Shown here piece by piece: positions 19,538 to 27,925 of a DNA stretch of 64,000 bases; within the stretch, counting starts at the first letter, position 1; every line of letters starts with the position of its first letter. Location of the stretch: contig NZ_KB894584.1 in assembly GCF_000374545.1 (NCBI RefSeq), forward strand, positions 62,001-126,000, in the 5' to 3' direction. Under the pieces are notes generated by a model. That model saw only the letters and a program-made list of their open reading frames with translations. It searched no databases and was not told the DNA's origin. The translations under genes and the position numbers were made by a program. Origin of the DNA: Anaeromusa acidaminophila DSM 3853 (GTDB lineage: Bacteria; Bacillota; Negativicutes; Anaeromusales; Anaeromusaceae).

Positions 19538-19577
19538 AAATGGAAGGAGACCGGCTGGTTAAAACCGGCCTCCTTAG
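19538..19577 (-). other. hairpin between glpF and glpK
   Basis: On the minus strand AAGGAGGCCGG ... CCGGTCTCCTT with one mismatch per arm. There is no T-run, so it is more likely a processing or stability hairpin than a terminator. Confidence 0.6.
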
Positions 19578-19603
19578 AACACGCGAAGAAACAGGAGAGC
19601 AAA

Positions 19604-20332
19604 TTACATGATGCCAATTGCGTGACCGAAGACATAGGCGATGGATGCGCCTACGAGCGGAGCTACGCAGGGAATCCAGGCATAACCCCAGTCGGAGCCG
19701 CCTTTACCAGCGATCGGCAGAACGGCGTGAGCCAAACGAGGTCCGAGGTCACGAGCCAGGTTCATGGCGTAACCGGTAGGACCGCCAAAGCTCATGCCCA
19801 AAGCCCAGATCAGGATACCGACAACATAAGGTCCCATGCCAGGAGCCATGCCGCCAACGCCTTTACCGAAGATGCAGAAGATGCCGAAAATCAGGAAGAA
19901 CGTAGCGATAACTTCGCAGATGAAGTTATTAGTAGTATTCCGGATTGCAGGACCGGTGCAGAAGATACCAAGCTTGAAGCCTTGGTCCTCTGTTTTTTCC
20001 CAGTGTCCGAGATATGCCAGCCAGCAAATAACGCCGCCGACAAAGCCGCCGGCAAGCTCAGCCAACATAGTAGCCGCAGCATGACCGAAGGTTTTGTAGA
20101 TGCCCATGAAATACTTAGCCAATGTTACAGAAGGATTGAGGTCGGCCTGCGGCGCACCGCAGGTAATAGCGGTATAAACCCCCATTACAACAGCAAAACC
20201 CCAGCCAGCGGTGATAACGATCCAGCCGCCGTTTTGTCCTTTGGAGCCGGTGAGCAAGGTGCTTGCTACAACCCCGCAACCAAAAGCGCATAAAACCATG
20301 GTACCTAGAAATTCACCCAACAAGTTGTCCAT
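19604..20332 (-). CDS. glpF: Glycerol uptake facilitator (aquaglyceroporin)
   Basis: Six-helix channel (242 aa) of the MIP family that lets glycerol diffuse across the inner membrane for trapping by GlpK. The two half-helix loops are DLNPSVTLAKY (NPS for the usual NPA) and GYAMNLARDLGPRLAHAVLP (NLA for NPA, followed by the selectivity-filter Arg). These substitutions are unusual but the ARDLGPR context supports a glyceroporin. AGAAAGGAGAAAAAAG precedes ATG 20332. A ~315-base leader with an antiterminator/terminator pair lies upstream. Confidence 0.95.
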   Translation of the reverse strand: MDNLLGEFLGTMVLCAFGCGVVASTLLTGSKGQNGGWIVITAGWGFAVVMGVYTAITCGAPQADLNPSVTLAKYFMGIYKTFGHAAATMLAELAGGFVGGVICWLAYLGHWEKTEDQGFKLGIFCTGPAIRNTTNNFICEVIATFFLIFGIFCIFGKGVGGMAPGMGPYVVGILIWALGMSFGGPTGYAMNLARDLGPRLAHAVLPIAGKGGSDWGYAWIPCVAPLVGASIAYVFGHAIGIM

Positions 20333-20517
20333 ACTTTTTTCTCCTTTCTCTAGTAGAAAATAAATTTGGATAAAACTAGGGATACTTGGATACTCTGCAG
20401 AGAACTAAGAGAGACGCCAAAACAGAAAAGTCCGGGAATCTATTTCAGGTATGCGCGCGCTAGTATTAAGTAAAGAGAAGGAACAAATTTCTTAATTCTT
20501 ATGTAATCAGAAAGAAA

Positions 20518-20597
20518 AACAAAAAGAGAGAAAGGTCAACAGAGAACTCATCGTTAAACGAGTTCTAATGCGGACTTTTCTCCTTATCTCTAGTCCC
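20518..20597 (-). promoter_or_regulatory. glpFK leader: antiterminator and terminator, probable GlpP target
   Basis: Read on the minus strand: stem GGACT ... AGTCC (20596-20572) encloses AGAGATAAGGAGAA. Overlapping it, GGAGAAAAGTC pairs with GACCTTTCTCTC (20537-20526) around an inner AGAACTC / GAGTTCT hairpin and runs into TTTTTGTTTTT, a terminator. The two structures are mutually exclusive. The same motif occurs in the divergent leader at 21167-21190. glpP is encoded at 30170. Confidence 0.75.
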
Positions 20598-20654
20598 GTA
20601 TGTAAATTGCCGCGGGTGAGGATATAAGCTTGCATAGCAGATCTCCTAACGCCC

Positions 20655-20682
20655 ATTTATATGCTACTATATTTTCTGACAA
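20655..20682 (-). promoter_or_regulatory. probable glpFK promoter
   Basis: Minus strand TTGTCA (20682-20677), 15-16 base spacer, TATAAA/ATAAAT at 20661-20655. Would give a leader of about 315 bases. Confidence 0.5.
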
Positions 20683-20699
20683 AAGGCAACAGGCATTGT

Positions 20700-21058
20700 C
20701 GTCCTTTTTCTGACTATGTAGCGAGAGTGAATAATACGAAAATTTCCACAGTTCATATTGTAAACCAAGACGAACGATTTGAAAATAGTATTATGTCTAC
20801 CAGAAGAAATATAAATAGATAAATTTTTACAATATTTGCTGTTTTATTTTTAAAATGGACAAAAATAAACAAAATGTACAAGGAAAATGTAAAAAGAAAA
20901 ATTTGTCAAATGTGCATATAAATTATATACCCTGTATTAAGAAAAACTTGCTATGTCCTTTTTGAAGGGACGTTTTGTGAGATTGTAGTAAATGATGCTG
21001 TATAGAAGTAATAAACAGGAACCGGAATAATTCTGACAGTCTTTCTGAGAGTCAGTAC
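20700..21058. other. AT-rich intergenic stretch, no gene seen
   Basis: About 360 bases between the two divergent glycerol promoters, rich in A and T, with a short GTCCTTT / AAGGGAC hairpin near 20955-20973. No convincing coding sequence. Likely holds regulator or cAMP-independent control sites that I cannot identify. Confidence 0.5.
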
Positions 21059-21087
21059 TTGCAGAGCTTAAATAAAACATATAAAAT
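21059..21087 (+). promoter_or_regulatory. probable promoter of the glycerol-3-phosphate oxidoreductase operon
   Basis: TTGCAG (21059-21064), 17-base spacer, TAAAAT (21082-21087). Confidence 0.5.
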
Positions 21088-21130
21088 ATAAAAAGTGAGA
21101 AAAGAATATATAGTTATTTTTTTCTCAAAC

Positions 21131-21246
21131 TCTTCGCGGTTGGCGAAGATCATCCAATTTCATAGCGGACAGAGAGATAAGAGAATGTCCAGAATAGGTC
21201 GGCAGCTGTAAAGCTGGTGGCGTATTCATGGCTATTCTCTTTTTTT
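21131..21246 (+). promoter_or_regulatory. glpA-like operon leader: antiterminator and terminator, probable GlpP target
   Basis: A CTTCGC-GGTTG-GCGAAG hairpin (21132-21148) comes first. Then GGACA (21167-21171) pairs with TGTCC (21186-21190) around GAGAGATAAGAGAA. The 3' part of that loop, AGAGAAT (21180-21186), is also the 5' arm of a long terminator stem closing with ATTCTCT (21234-21240) and TTTTTT. The coding region begins 51 bases later, so transcription must pass this terminator. Confidence 0.8.
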
Positions 21247-21297
21247 CGTCCGGTTTTTCTTTGCAGGAAATAAAAAGAAGGAAGTGAAGGCAAATCT

Positions 21298-22776
21298 ATG
21301 GAGACCATTTTTAAAACCGACGTCGTTGTTATTGGCGGCGGCATTGTCGGTACAGCCATTGCCCGGGAATTGTCCAAATATGAGCTGGACCTGGTGCTGG
21401 TAGAGAAGGAGCCTGATTTAGCTACAGGTACAACCAAGGCGAACAGTGCGATTCTTCATGCCGGTTTTGACGCGCCCCATGGCTCGTTGAAGGCTCGTAC
21501 CAATGTGCGAGGCAATCAGCTGTATCATGAGCTGGAAGACGAACTGGGCTTAGATATTAAATGGACCGGTTCTCTTGTTGTAGCTACCAATGAAGAAGAA
21601 ATGGAAACCGTGAAAAACCTGGTAGTACGGGGTAAGGAAAACGGCGTGCCTGGCTTAATGATGCTCAGCCGCGATGAAGTCCTTGAGCGTGAGCCTAACC
21701 TCAACCCTACCGTGGAAGGGGCTCTTTGGGCTCCTACGGCCGGTGTTTGCTGGCCCTTTGGCGCAGCCCTTGCTTTTGCGCAATGTGCAGAGCAAAACGG
21801 CGCCAAGGTTCTTACCGAATGCGCGGTGGAAGGTATTGAAACGGAAAATGGCGCCGTTAAGGCGGTGCTGACTTCCAAAGGACGTATCGAAACCCGCTTG
21901 GTTATTAATGCCGCCGGTCTCTATGCGGACGCAGTCAGCCGCATGGCTGGCGATGACAGCTTCACCATTACCCCTCGTAAAGGAGAATATATTTTCTTTG
22001 ACAAATCAGTAAAAAAAGATTTGGTCAATGGCGTAGTATTCCCGACGCCTAGCAAAATTTCCAAGGGTATTTTGGTTTGCACTACTACCCATGGCAATAC
22101 TTTCATCGGCCCTAACGCTCAAGGGCAGGAAGACAAGGAAGACAAGGCTACAACGCTGGCTGGGTTGAATGAAATTATTTCTTCGGCGAAGAAGCTGATG
22201 CCGGCTATGCCGATGCATGCGTCCATTACGCAGTTCTCCGGTTTGCGCGCTGTTTCCAGCACGGGAGACTTTATTTTAGGGCCTTCGGAGTCGGTTATTG
22301 GTTTGGTTCATGCTGCTGGCATGCAGTCTCCTGGTTTAACAGCCGCTCCGGCTGTGGCGGAAGAGCTGGTGGAAATGCTGCGCCAAAACGGCGAGCAACT
22401 CAACCCGAAAGCCAATTTCAAAGCGCGTCTGCCTAAAAAAGTGGTTTTCCACAAACTGCCTCGGGACAAGCAGGCGGAGCTGATTGGCAAAGACGCTCTG
22501 TATGGCCGCGTGATTTGCCGCTGTGAAGTCATTACAGAAGCGGAAATTGTAGCTGCCATCAAAGCGCCTTGCGGCGCACGGACTGTGGACGGCGTTAAAC
22601 GCCGCACACGCGCTGGCATGGGACGCTGCCAAGGCGGCTTCTGCGGACCGCGGGTTACGGCCATCCTCGCCAGGGAGCTGGATATTCCGGTGACCGAGGT
22701 GCGCAAGGAACGCGCCGATTCGTATATGTTCTACGACAAACTCTCCGGAATTTGCGAGGTGGACAACCATGAATGA
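21298..22776 (+). CDS. glpA: FAD-dependent glycerol-3-phosphate dehydrogenase (GlpA-like) with BFD [2Fe-2S] domain
   Basis: Probable catalytic subunit (492 aa) that oxidises glycerol 3-phosphate to dihydroxyacetone phosphate. Residues ~1-360 are a DAO-type FAD oxidoreductase with GGGIVGTAIARELSKYELD dinucleotide motif and TTKANSAILHAGFD; residues ~400-465 form a BFD-like domain with four cysteines (CRC, then GRCQGGFC). It overlaps the next gene by 8 bases. Position divergent from glpFK behind a GlpP-type leader supports the glycerol role. Annotators may call this a generic NAD(P)/FAD-dependent oxidoreductase. Confidence 0.87.
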   Translation: METIFKTDVVVIGGGIVGTAIARELSKYELDLVLVEKEPDLATGTTKANSAILHAGFDAPHGSLKARTNVRGNQLYHELEDELGLDIKWTGSLVVATNEEEMETVKNLVVRGKENGVPGLMMLSRDEVLEREPNLNPTVEGALWAPTAGVCWPFGAALAFAQCAEQNGAKVLTECAVEGIETENGAVKAVLTSKGRIETRLVINAAGLYADAVSRMAGDDSFTITPRKGEYIFFDKSVKKDLVNGVVFPTPSKISKGILVCTTTHGNTFIGPNAQGQEDKEDKATTLAGLNEIISSAKKLMPAMPMHASITQFSGLRAVSSTGDFILGPSESVIGLVHAAGMQSPGLTAAPAVAEELVEMLRQNGEQLNPKANFKARLPKKVVFHKLPRDKQAELIGKDALYGRVICRCEVITEAEIVAAIKAPCGARTVDGVKRRTRAGMGRCQGGFCGPRVTAILARELDIPVTEVRKERADSYMFYDKLSGICEVDNHE

Positions 22777-24049
22777 AGTATGTTTTCCGACGTATGACGT
22801 CATTGTTATTGGCGGCGGCCCTGCGGGTCTGTCGGCGGCGCACAGCGCTCACAAAGAAGGCGCGCAGAGTATTCTTGTGATTGAACGTGACCGCGAGCTG
22901 GGCGGTATTTTGCAGCAGTGCATTCATAACGGCTTTGGCTTGCACCATTTTAAAGAGGAATTGACAGGCCCTGGCTATGCGCATCGCTGCATTGCAGCCA
23001 TTAAGGATCTGCCGGGCGTAGAAGTGATGACCGATACGATGGTATTGGAAGTGCTGCCTGATAAAACCGTAGTGGCTGTCAATCCCAAAGCAGGCATGAT
23101 TCAAGTGAAAGGCAAATCCGTTATTTTGACCATGGGCTGTCGGGAGCGTACTCGCGGAGCTATCCGCATTCCCGGCGAGCGCCCGGCCGGCGTCTTTACA
23201 GCTGGCGCAGCGCAGCGCATGGTGAATATGGAAGGTTACTTGCCTGGTAAAAAAGTCGTCATTTTGGGCTCCGGCGACATCGGCTTGATCATGGCCCGCC
23301 GCATGACCTTGGAAGGCGCAAAAGTAGAAGCCGTGCTGGAAATCTGCCCTTATTCCAACGGTTTGACTCGTAATATTGTGCAATGTCTGGAAGATTTCGA
23401 TATTCCTCTGCACTTGGCGCATACTATTGTTAAGGTCCATGGCGAAGGCCGCGTGACTGGCGTAACCTGCGCGAAAGTGGATGCGCACATGCAGCCTGTG
23501 GCTGGTACGGAATTCTTTATTGAATGCGATACCTTGCTGCTGTCGGTTGGCTTGATTCCTGAAAATGAACTATCACGCGGTCTTGATGTGCCGCTGCATC
23601 CGCTGACGAGCGGCCCCTTGGTGGACCAGCGCCGTCAAACCTTGGTGCCGGGCGTATTTGCCGCCGGCAATGTCGTTCATGTGCATGACTTGGTGGACTT
23701 TGTGTCGGAAGAAGCGGAAATTGCCGGCAAATTTGCCGCTCGCTACGCTCAAGGCGCATTGACTGGTGAAGAACGCAGCGTGCAGGTGCAGCCTGGCGAC
23801 GGCATTCGCACGGTTGTGCCGCAGCGTCTTACTGTCCCCGAAGGCGGCGAGCAAGCGCGCCTTTTCCTGCGCGTGGCCAAGCCGGAACTGAAAATTTCCA
23901 TTGAAGTCCAGTCCGGCGGTACGACCATCCTCAGCCGCCGTCAGGCCGTAGCCAAGCCGGGGGAAATGATCGTCATTGATTTGCCTGCGGAAAAAGTAGC
24001 CCAAGTACGCGGTGAGATGACGGTACTTGTCAAACGGGAGGGAAACTAA
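22769..24049 (+). CDS. FAD/NAD(P)-binding oxidoreductase, GlpB-like partner subunit
   Basis: Pyridine nucleotide-disulfide-type flavoprotein (426 aa). GGGPAGLSAAHSAHKEGAQS near residue 12 binds FAD; a second Rossmann motif VVILGSGDIGLIMARRM near 165 may bind NAD(P). The segment GCRERTRGAIRIPGERPAGV is typical of the subunit that accompanies GlpA-like and DUF1667 proteins in clostridia. It probably passes electrons from glycerol 3-phosphate to NAD(P) or another carrier; this is inferred from context. ATG 22769 lies inside the preceding gene, so translation is coupled. Confidence 0.85.
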   Translation: MNEVCFPTYDVIVIGGGPAGLSAAHSAHKEGAQSILVIERDRELGGILQQCIHNGFGLHHFKEELTGPGYAHRCIAAIKDLPGVEVMTDTMVLEVLPDKTVVAVNPKAGMIQVKGKSVILTMGCRERTRGAIRIPGERPAGVFTAGAAQRMVNMEGYLPGKKVVILGSGDIGLIMARRMTLEGAKVEAVLEICPYSNGLTRNIVQCLEDFDIPLHLAHTIVKVHGEGRVTGVTCAKVDAHMQPVAGTEFFIECDTLLLSVGLIPENELSRGLDVPLHPLTSGPLVDQRRQTLVPGVFAAGNVVHVHDLVDFVSEEAEIAGKFAARYAQGALTGEERSVQVQPGDGIRTVVPQRLTVPEGGEQARLFLRVAKPELKISIEVQSGGTTILSRRQAVAKPGEMIVIDLPAEKVAQVRGEMTVLVKREGN

Positions 24050-24050
24050 G

Positions 24051-24422
24051 ATGAGTGAAACCAAACGAGCATTGAACTGCATTGTTTGCCCTATGAGCTG
24101 CAGTGGTACGGTGACGTTGGAAGACGGTAAAATAACAAATTTGGAAGGCTTCACCTGCCCGCGTGGCAAAGCCTACGCGCAAGAAGAGCTGACCGCTCCC
24201 AAGCGTATGCTGACCACCACCGTGCGCGTGGAAGGCGGCGCGTTGGCGCTGCTGCCGGTCATGTCTAAGGCCAGCTTGCCGAAGGAAAAAGTTATGGACT
24301 GCGCAGCTTGTCTGCGCAGCGTCAAGCTGCAGGCGCCGGTCAAGGAAGGCCAGATCGTGATGGCCGATATTTTGGGTCTTGGTGTTGATATTGTCGCTAC
24401 GCGCGACATGGAAGCCATCTAA
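24051..24422 (+). CDS. DUF1667 protein, third subunit of the glycerol-3-phosphate oxidoreductase cluster
   Basis: Small cysteine-rich protein of 123 aa. Motifs CIVCPMSC near residue 10, FTCPRGK near 37 and CAACLRS near 83 could bind an iron-sulfur cluster or zinc. DUF1667 proteins regularly follow GlpA-like/GlpB-like flavoproteins in anaerobes and may replace the GlpC role, although the sequence is unrelated to GlpC. GGGAGGGAAACTAAG precedes ATG 24051, one base after the previous stop. A strong terminator follows. Confidence 0.87.
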   Translation: MSETKRALNCIVCPMSCSGTVTLEDGKITNLEGFTCPRGKAYAQEELTAPKRMLTTTVRVEGGALALLPVMSKASLPKEKVMDCAACLRSVKLQAPVKEGQIVMADILGLGVDIVATRDMEAI

Positions 24423-24428
24423 AGATAA

Positions 24429-24462
24429 AAACCGCCTCGGATTATTCCGGGGCGGTTTTTGA
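24429..24462 (+). terminator. terminator after DUF1667 gene
   Basis: AAACCGCCTCGG / CCGGGGCGGTTT stem, loop ATTATT, then TTTT. Confidence 0.9.
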
Positions 24463-24483
24463 ATAAGAGAAACATGGTCACAT

Positions 24484-24670
24484 CGCGTCCTTGCCCGGCG
24501 CCAGCGTCAAAACAAAAGCTCGCTCAGCTCCTGCGCAGGTAGTTGAAAGGGAAATCCGGAACTCGCTGCGCTCAGACAGCCGGATTTCTATTCCTCTCAA
24601 CTACCTTTGCAGGCCCTGCGGACCGCTTTGCTTGCAAAAGTTTTGCCGCAGACGTCGGGCGCGGACGAGG
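24484..24670. repeat. ~185-bp nested inverted-repeat element H3
   Basis: Imperfect long hairpin: CGTCC-TT-GCCCG near 24486 pairs with CGGGC-GC-GGACG near 24657, AAAAC with GTTTT, then AGGTAGTTGA (24537) with TCAACTACCT (24597) and GAAATCCGG (24551) with CCGGATTTC (24580). The apex is CTCGCTGCGCTCAG. Same plan as H1 and H2, with little base identity. Confidence 0.7.
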
Positions 24671-24679
24671 CAGTCTAAT

Positions 24680-24715
24680 CGTAACCCTCCCTCTACTCCT
24701 TTTACTCTTGTTAAA
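24680..24715 (+). repeat. R-repeat copy 7
   Basis: TACTC subtype: AACCCTCCCTCTACTCC, TTTTACTCTTGTTAAA. Confidence 0.85.
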
Positions 24716-24721
24716 AAACAT

Positions 24722-24815
24722 CGTACCCCGTAACCCTCACTGGTGGAGATCGGATGCTTCGCCGTCCATGGCGCATCCAGCGCCGTCGCCGATTCTCCCG
24801 CGACTCTTGTTCAAT
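24722..24815 (+). repeat. R-repeat copy 8 (long form)
   Basis: Tandem with copy 7, same orientation. Contains the GGCGCATCCAGCGCC hairpin and ends GCGACTCTTGTTCAA 24 bases before the DUF89 start. Confidence 0.85.
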
Positions 24816-24838
24816 TTTTCAATGTTAGGAAGTGTTTT

Positions 24839-25705
24839 ATGCAGCTCAATTTGAATTGCCTGCTTTGCAATCTGAAGCAGGTATTAACCGTATCTTCCGT
24901 GGCTGGAGCCGATGAGAAAACAACAGAGCTTATCATGCGCGAAGTTATGGGCTATTTAAAGGAAACTGATTACGCCCGCTCCAATCCGGAAGTCATTCAG
25001 GGTACTTGGGAGATTATTACGAAGCATTTAAAGGACGCTGATCCGTATCGGGAGATTCGCAGCAGCTATAATGAGGAGCTTTTGGGGCTGTCGCCTGCGG
25101 TGCGTTCTATGATTCAGGAAGCTGACGACTCCTTTGATGCAGCGTTGAAGCTGGCGATTACGGCGAATCTGATTGATTTTGCCGCTAGTCATTCCTTTGA
25201 TCGGGAAATGGTGCTGGAAAAACTGCATTGCGCCAGAGAACAGGAGTTGGCGGTGGATGAAAGTTCCAAGCTAAAACAAGCCTTGGCAGGGGCGCAATCG
25301 CTCTTGTATTTAGGAGACAACTGCGGGGAAATTGTCATTGATAAGCTGTTTTTAGAAGAATTGCGGCGGGAGTTTCCGCAGTTGACCATGTATTTTGGCG
25401 TGCGCGGGGAGCCGATTGTTAATGATGTGACGTTTGAAGACGCCATGCAGGTGGGCATGAGCGAGGTAGCCAGGGTAATCAGTAATGGAGATGGCTCGCT
25501 GGGGACGGTGCTGCATCGGACCAGCCCCGATTTTCAGCAGGTATTTAAAGAAGCCGATGTCATTATCGCTAAAGGTCAGGGAAACTATGAAAGCTTGAGC
25601 GAAACAGCGCACAAAAATCTTTTCTTCTTGTTCATGGCCAAATGTGAAGCCGTGGCTCGGGCGGCGGGCGTGAAAAATATGTCCATCGTCTGCCAACAAG
25701 GCTAA
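24839..25705 (+). CDS. DUF89 / ARMT1-like metal-dependent phosphatase
   Basis: Cytoplasmic protein of 288 aa in the DUF89 damage-control phosphatase family, which hydrolyses unwanted phosphorylated sugars or cofactors with a divalent metal. Family signatures visible: N-terminal CLLCNLKQ, YLGDNCGEIVIDKLF near 157 (metal-binding Asp/Asn), EPIVNDVTFEDAMQVG near 195 and ADVIIAKGQGNYESL near 240. ATG 24839 follows AGGAAGTGTTTT; the longer open frame runs through R-repeats. Substrate not predictable from the neighbours. Confidence 0.87.
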   Translation: MQLNLNCLLCNLKQVLTVSSVAGADEKTTELIMREVMGYLKETDYARSNPEVIQGTWEIITKHLKDADPYREIRSSYNEELLGLSPAVRSMIQEADDSFDAALKLAITANLIDFAASHSFDREMVLEKLHCAREQELAVDESSKLKQALAGAQSLLYLGDNCGEIVIDKLFLEELRREFPQLTMYFGVRGEPIVNDVTFEDAMQVGMSEVARVISNGDGSLGTVLHRTSPDFQQVFKEADVIIAKGQGNYESLSETAHKNLFFLFMAKCEAVARAAGVKNMSIVCQQG

Positions 25706-25717
25706 GCAAAGAAGAGT

Positions 25718-25761
25718 CAAAAAATCCCGCCTGGCTTATACATAGCCAGGCGGGATTTTTT
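25718..25761. terminator. bidirectional terminator between DUF89 and chemoreceptor genes
   Basis: AAAAATCCCGCCTGGCT / AGCCAGGCGGGATTTTT, flanked by A and T runs on both sides, serving the convergent genes. Confidence 0.92.
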
Positions 25762-25767
25762 GTGAAT

Positions 25768-27747
25768 TTATACCTTGAATTTTTGTACGGCTTCTTGCAG
25801 TTCTTCCGCGCGTGTGGCCAGCGCTTGGCTGGCGGTGGCGATTTCCACAATGGTGGCGGATTGTTCTTCCGAAGCGGCGGATACGCTTTGGGCTTCGCCA
25901 GCGGCAACTTTGCTCAATTCGTCAATACTTTGGACGGAAGAGACGATTTGCCGGCTGCCTGCTTCGGTTTGCTTCATCGCAGCCGAAATATCAGCAATTT
26001 GCGTAGATACCTGGGTAATCAGCGTTTCAATTTCGCGGAAAGCGCGGCCGGCGACATGGATAATTTCCGTGCCTTTGTTCACTTCCTGCGTGCCGTTAGA
26101 CATGGCCACAACGGCTTTTTCCGTATCTCCTTGAATTTCGCTGATCAAAGTGGCGATTTTTTTCGCAGCGTCCTGGGACTGCTCGGCCAGTTTGCGCACT
26201 TCTTCGGCGACGACTGCAAAACCTCGTCCTTGTTCGCCGGCGCGGGCGGCCTCAATGGCGGCGTTTAAGGCCAACAGATTTGTTTGGCTGGCAATGCCGG
26301 AAATGGTGTCAATGATTTGACCGATTTCTTTAGACCGTTCGCCGAGGCTAGAAATAACGCCGGCGGATTCGTTAACGGTTTTTTCGATCAAGCTGATTTG
26401 GGCGATGGCCTGGTCGATGGAGGCGCCGCTTGTTTTGGCTTTGCTTGCTACTTGCAGCGATTTTTCCGCAGCGTCATTGGCGCCGTTGCTGACTTGTTTT
26501 AAGTTCTCCGACATGGTTGTGACGATCTGGGATGTTTCTTTGACTGCCGTAAGTTGCTTATCCGTACCGGCGGCGATCTCCGTTACCGAGGCGGCCACTT
26601 GGGTGGACGCTTGGGCCGATTCGTTCGCGCTGGCGGTAAGCTCTTCCGAGGAGGCTGCAACATGCTCGGCGTTCGAGTTTACATGCGAAATCAAATCGCG
26701 CAGATTGTGCACCATCTTGTTGAAGCTTGTCGCTAGAGACGCGATTTCATCCTTTCCTTCTACGTGCGCTTGGATGGTCAGATCTCCAGCGGCGACTTTG
26801 CCTACATCTGTTGATAAAAGCTCAATGGGCTTGGCAATGCGCTTGACAACAGTGAAGGTAATGCCAATAACAATTAACGTTGCCGCGATGGCGATTACCG
26901 CCAGAAGCCATTGCAAATTACGCAGGGGGTTGAAAACGGTTTTTTCCGGGACCGTAATGGCCATTGTCCAGCCTGTAGAGGGAACGCGCTGGTAAATGAC
27001 AAGCAAGGAATCGCCGTTGCGGGTATAGGTTGTGAATCCTTGGTCCTTGCTGAGAATTTCTTTAAACGTACCTTCTAATGTTTTTAAAGTGGGGTCTTCA
27101 AATACATTTTTGGATAAAAAGGACTTGTCCGGGTGAGCTAGAACCAACCCTTTGGGGTCGAGCAGGTAAGCATAGCCCTCGCCTTTGAACTTAATGGCTT
27201 GGACATTGTCCACAAGGGTTTGCAATAAAATATCCTGGGCCACAATGCCGCGTTCTTGGCCGGATTGACTTTTGTAAGGCATCGCGATGGAGACAGCCAT
27301 TTGATTGGTTACAGAGTCCAGGTACGGCTCGGTGAAGACAAGAGAGCCTTTTTCTTTGGCGGCTTTATACCAGCTGCGGGAGCGAGGGTCGTAGCCCGCG
27401 GGCGGATTCCAGCCGCTGCCGTCGATCATTTTGCCGTCTAACGAACCGAAATAAACATCGGAAATTTCCTTGTCAACGCTTTTGAACCCTGCCAGCATCG
27501 GTACGGTCAACTCGGCGTCGCCAGAGGAACTTCGCAGCGTGCCTACCGTTATTTCCAACATTTTAGATTTACTGATAAGCCAACCGTCGAGTTTGTTGAC
27601 ATGGGCGTTAATGCTGGCGGCCATTTCTGCTTGAATGCCTGAGACAACTTGCTCTTTGGTAAATAAATAGCCTGCGGTGGAAGAAACTAAAAGGATTAGC
27701 GCGGAAACGACGGAAAAAATTAAAGTTAACTTGCTTTTTAGATTCAT
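25768..27747 (-). CDS. Methyl-accepting chemotaxis protein, dCache sensor
   Basis: Transmembrane chemoreceptor of 659 aa. TM1 ~8-28, periplasmic dCache domain ~35-270, TM2 ~277-297, HAMP ~300-355, then the coiled-coil signalling domain with hairpin tip [20 protein letters not shown] and [10 protein letters not shown]. The dCache pocket contains YDPRSRSWY and EPYLDS, matching the Arg/Trp/Tyr and Asp pattern of amino-acid-binding dCache domains, so an amino acid ligand is plausible. There is no CheR pentapeptide; the protein ends EAVQKFKV. AGAGAGGTGCTCTT precedes the start. Confidence 0.93.
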   Translation of the reverse strand: MNLKSKLTLIFSVVSALILLVSSTAGYLFTKEQVVSGIQAEMAASINAHVNKLDGWLISKSKMLEITVGTLRSSSGDAELTVPMLAGFKSVDKEISDVYFGSLDGKMIDGSGWNPPAGYDPRSRSWYKAAKEKGSLVFTEPYLDSVTNQMAVSIAMPYKSQSGQERGIVAQDILLQTLVDNVQAIKFKGEGYAYLLDPKGLVLAHPDKSFLSKNVFEDPTLKTLEGTFKEILSKDQGFTTYTRNGDSLLVIYQRVPSTGWTMAITVPEKTVFNPLRNLQWLLAVIAIAATLIVIGITFTVVKRIAKPIELLSTDVGKVAAGDLTIQAHVEGKDEIASLATSFNKMVHNLRDLISHVNSNAEHVAASSEELTASANESAQASTQVAASVTEIAAGTDKQLTAVKETSQIVTTMSENLKQVSNGANDAAEKSLQVASKAKTSGASIDQAIAQISLIEKTVNESAGVISSLGERSKEIGQIIDTISGIASQTNLLALNAAIEAARAGEQGRGFAVVAEEVRKLAEQSQDAAKKIATLISEIQGDTEKAVVAMSNGTQEVNKGTEIIHVAGRAFREIETLITQVSTQIADISAAMKQTEAGSRQIVSSVQSIDELSKVAAGEAQSVSAASEEQSATIVEIATASQALATRAEELQEAVQKFKV

Positions 27748-27925
27748 AAGAGCACCTCTCTTTCTTCAATGTAAAACACTATCGCCAGTGTTGGAAGAGT
27801 TCGCCAATTCGTTTTTTGTTTCCTGCTAAAGAGAGATAATATACTAATTTATAAGATTTAAGGAGAATAATTTCTGGAAGATGTATGGTACAATTGAGAA
27901 AATGCAACAAAACAGAGGTGGTTTC

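Noticed and set aside
22655-23488. 277-codon minus-strand open frame opposite the GlpA/GlpB-like genes
   Set aside because: Shadow of two flavoprotein genes with overlapping, motif-bearing frames.
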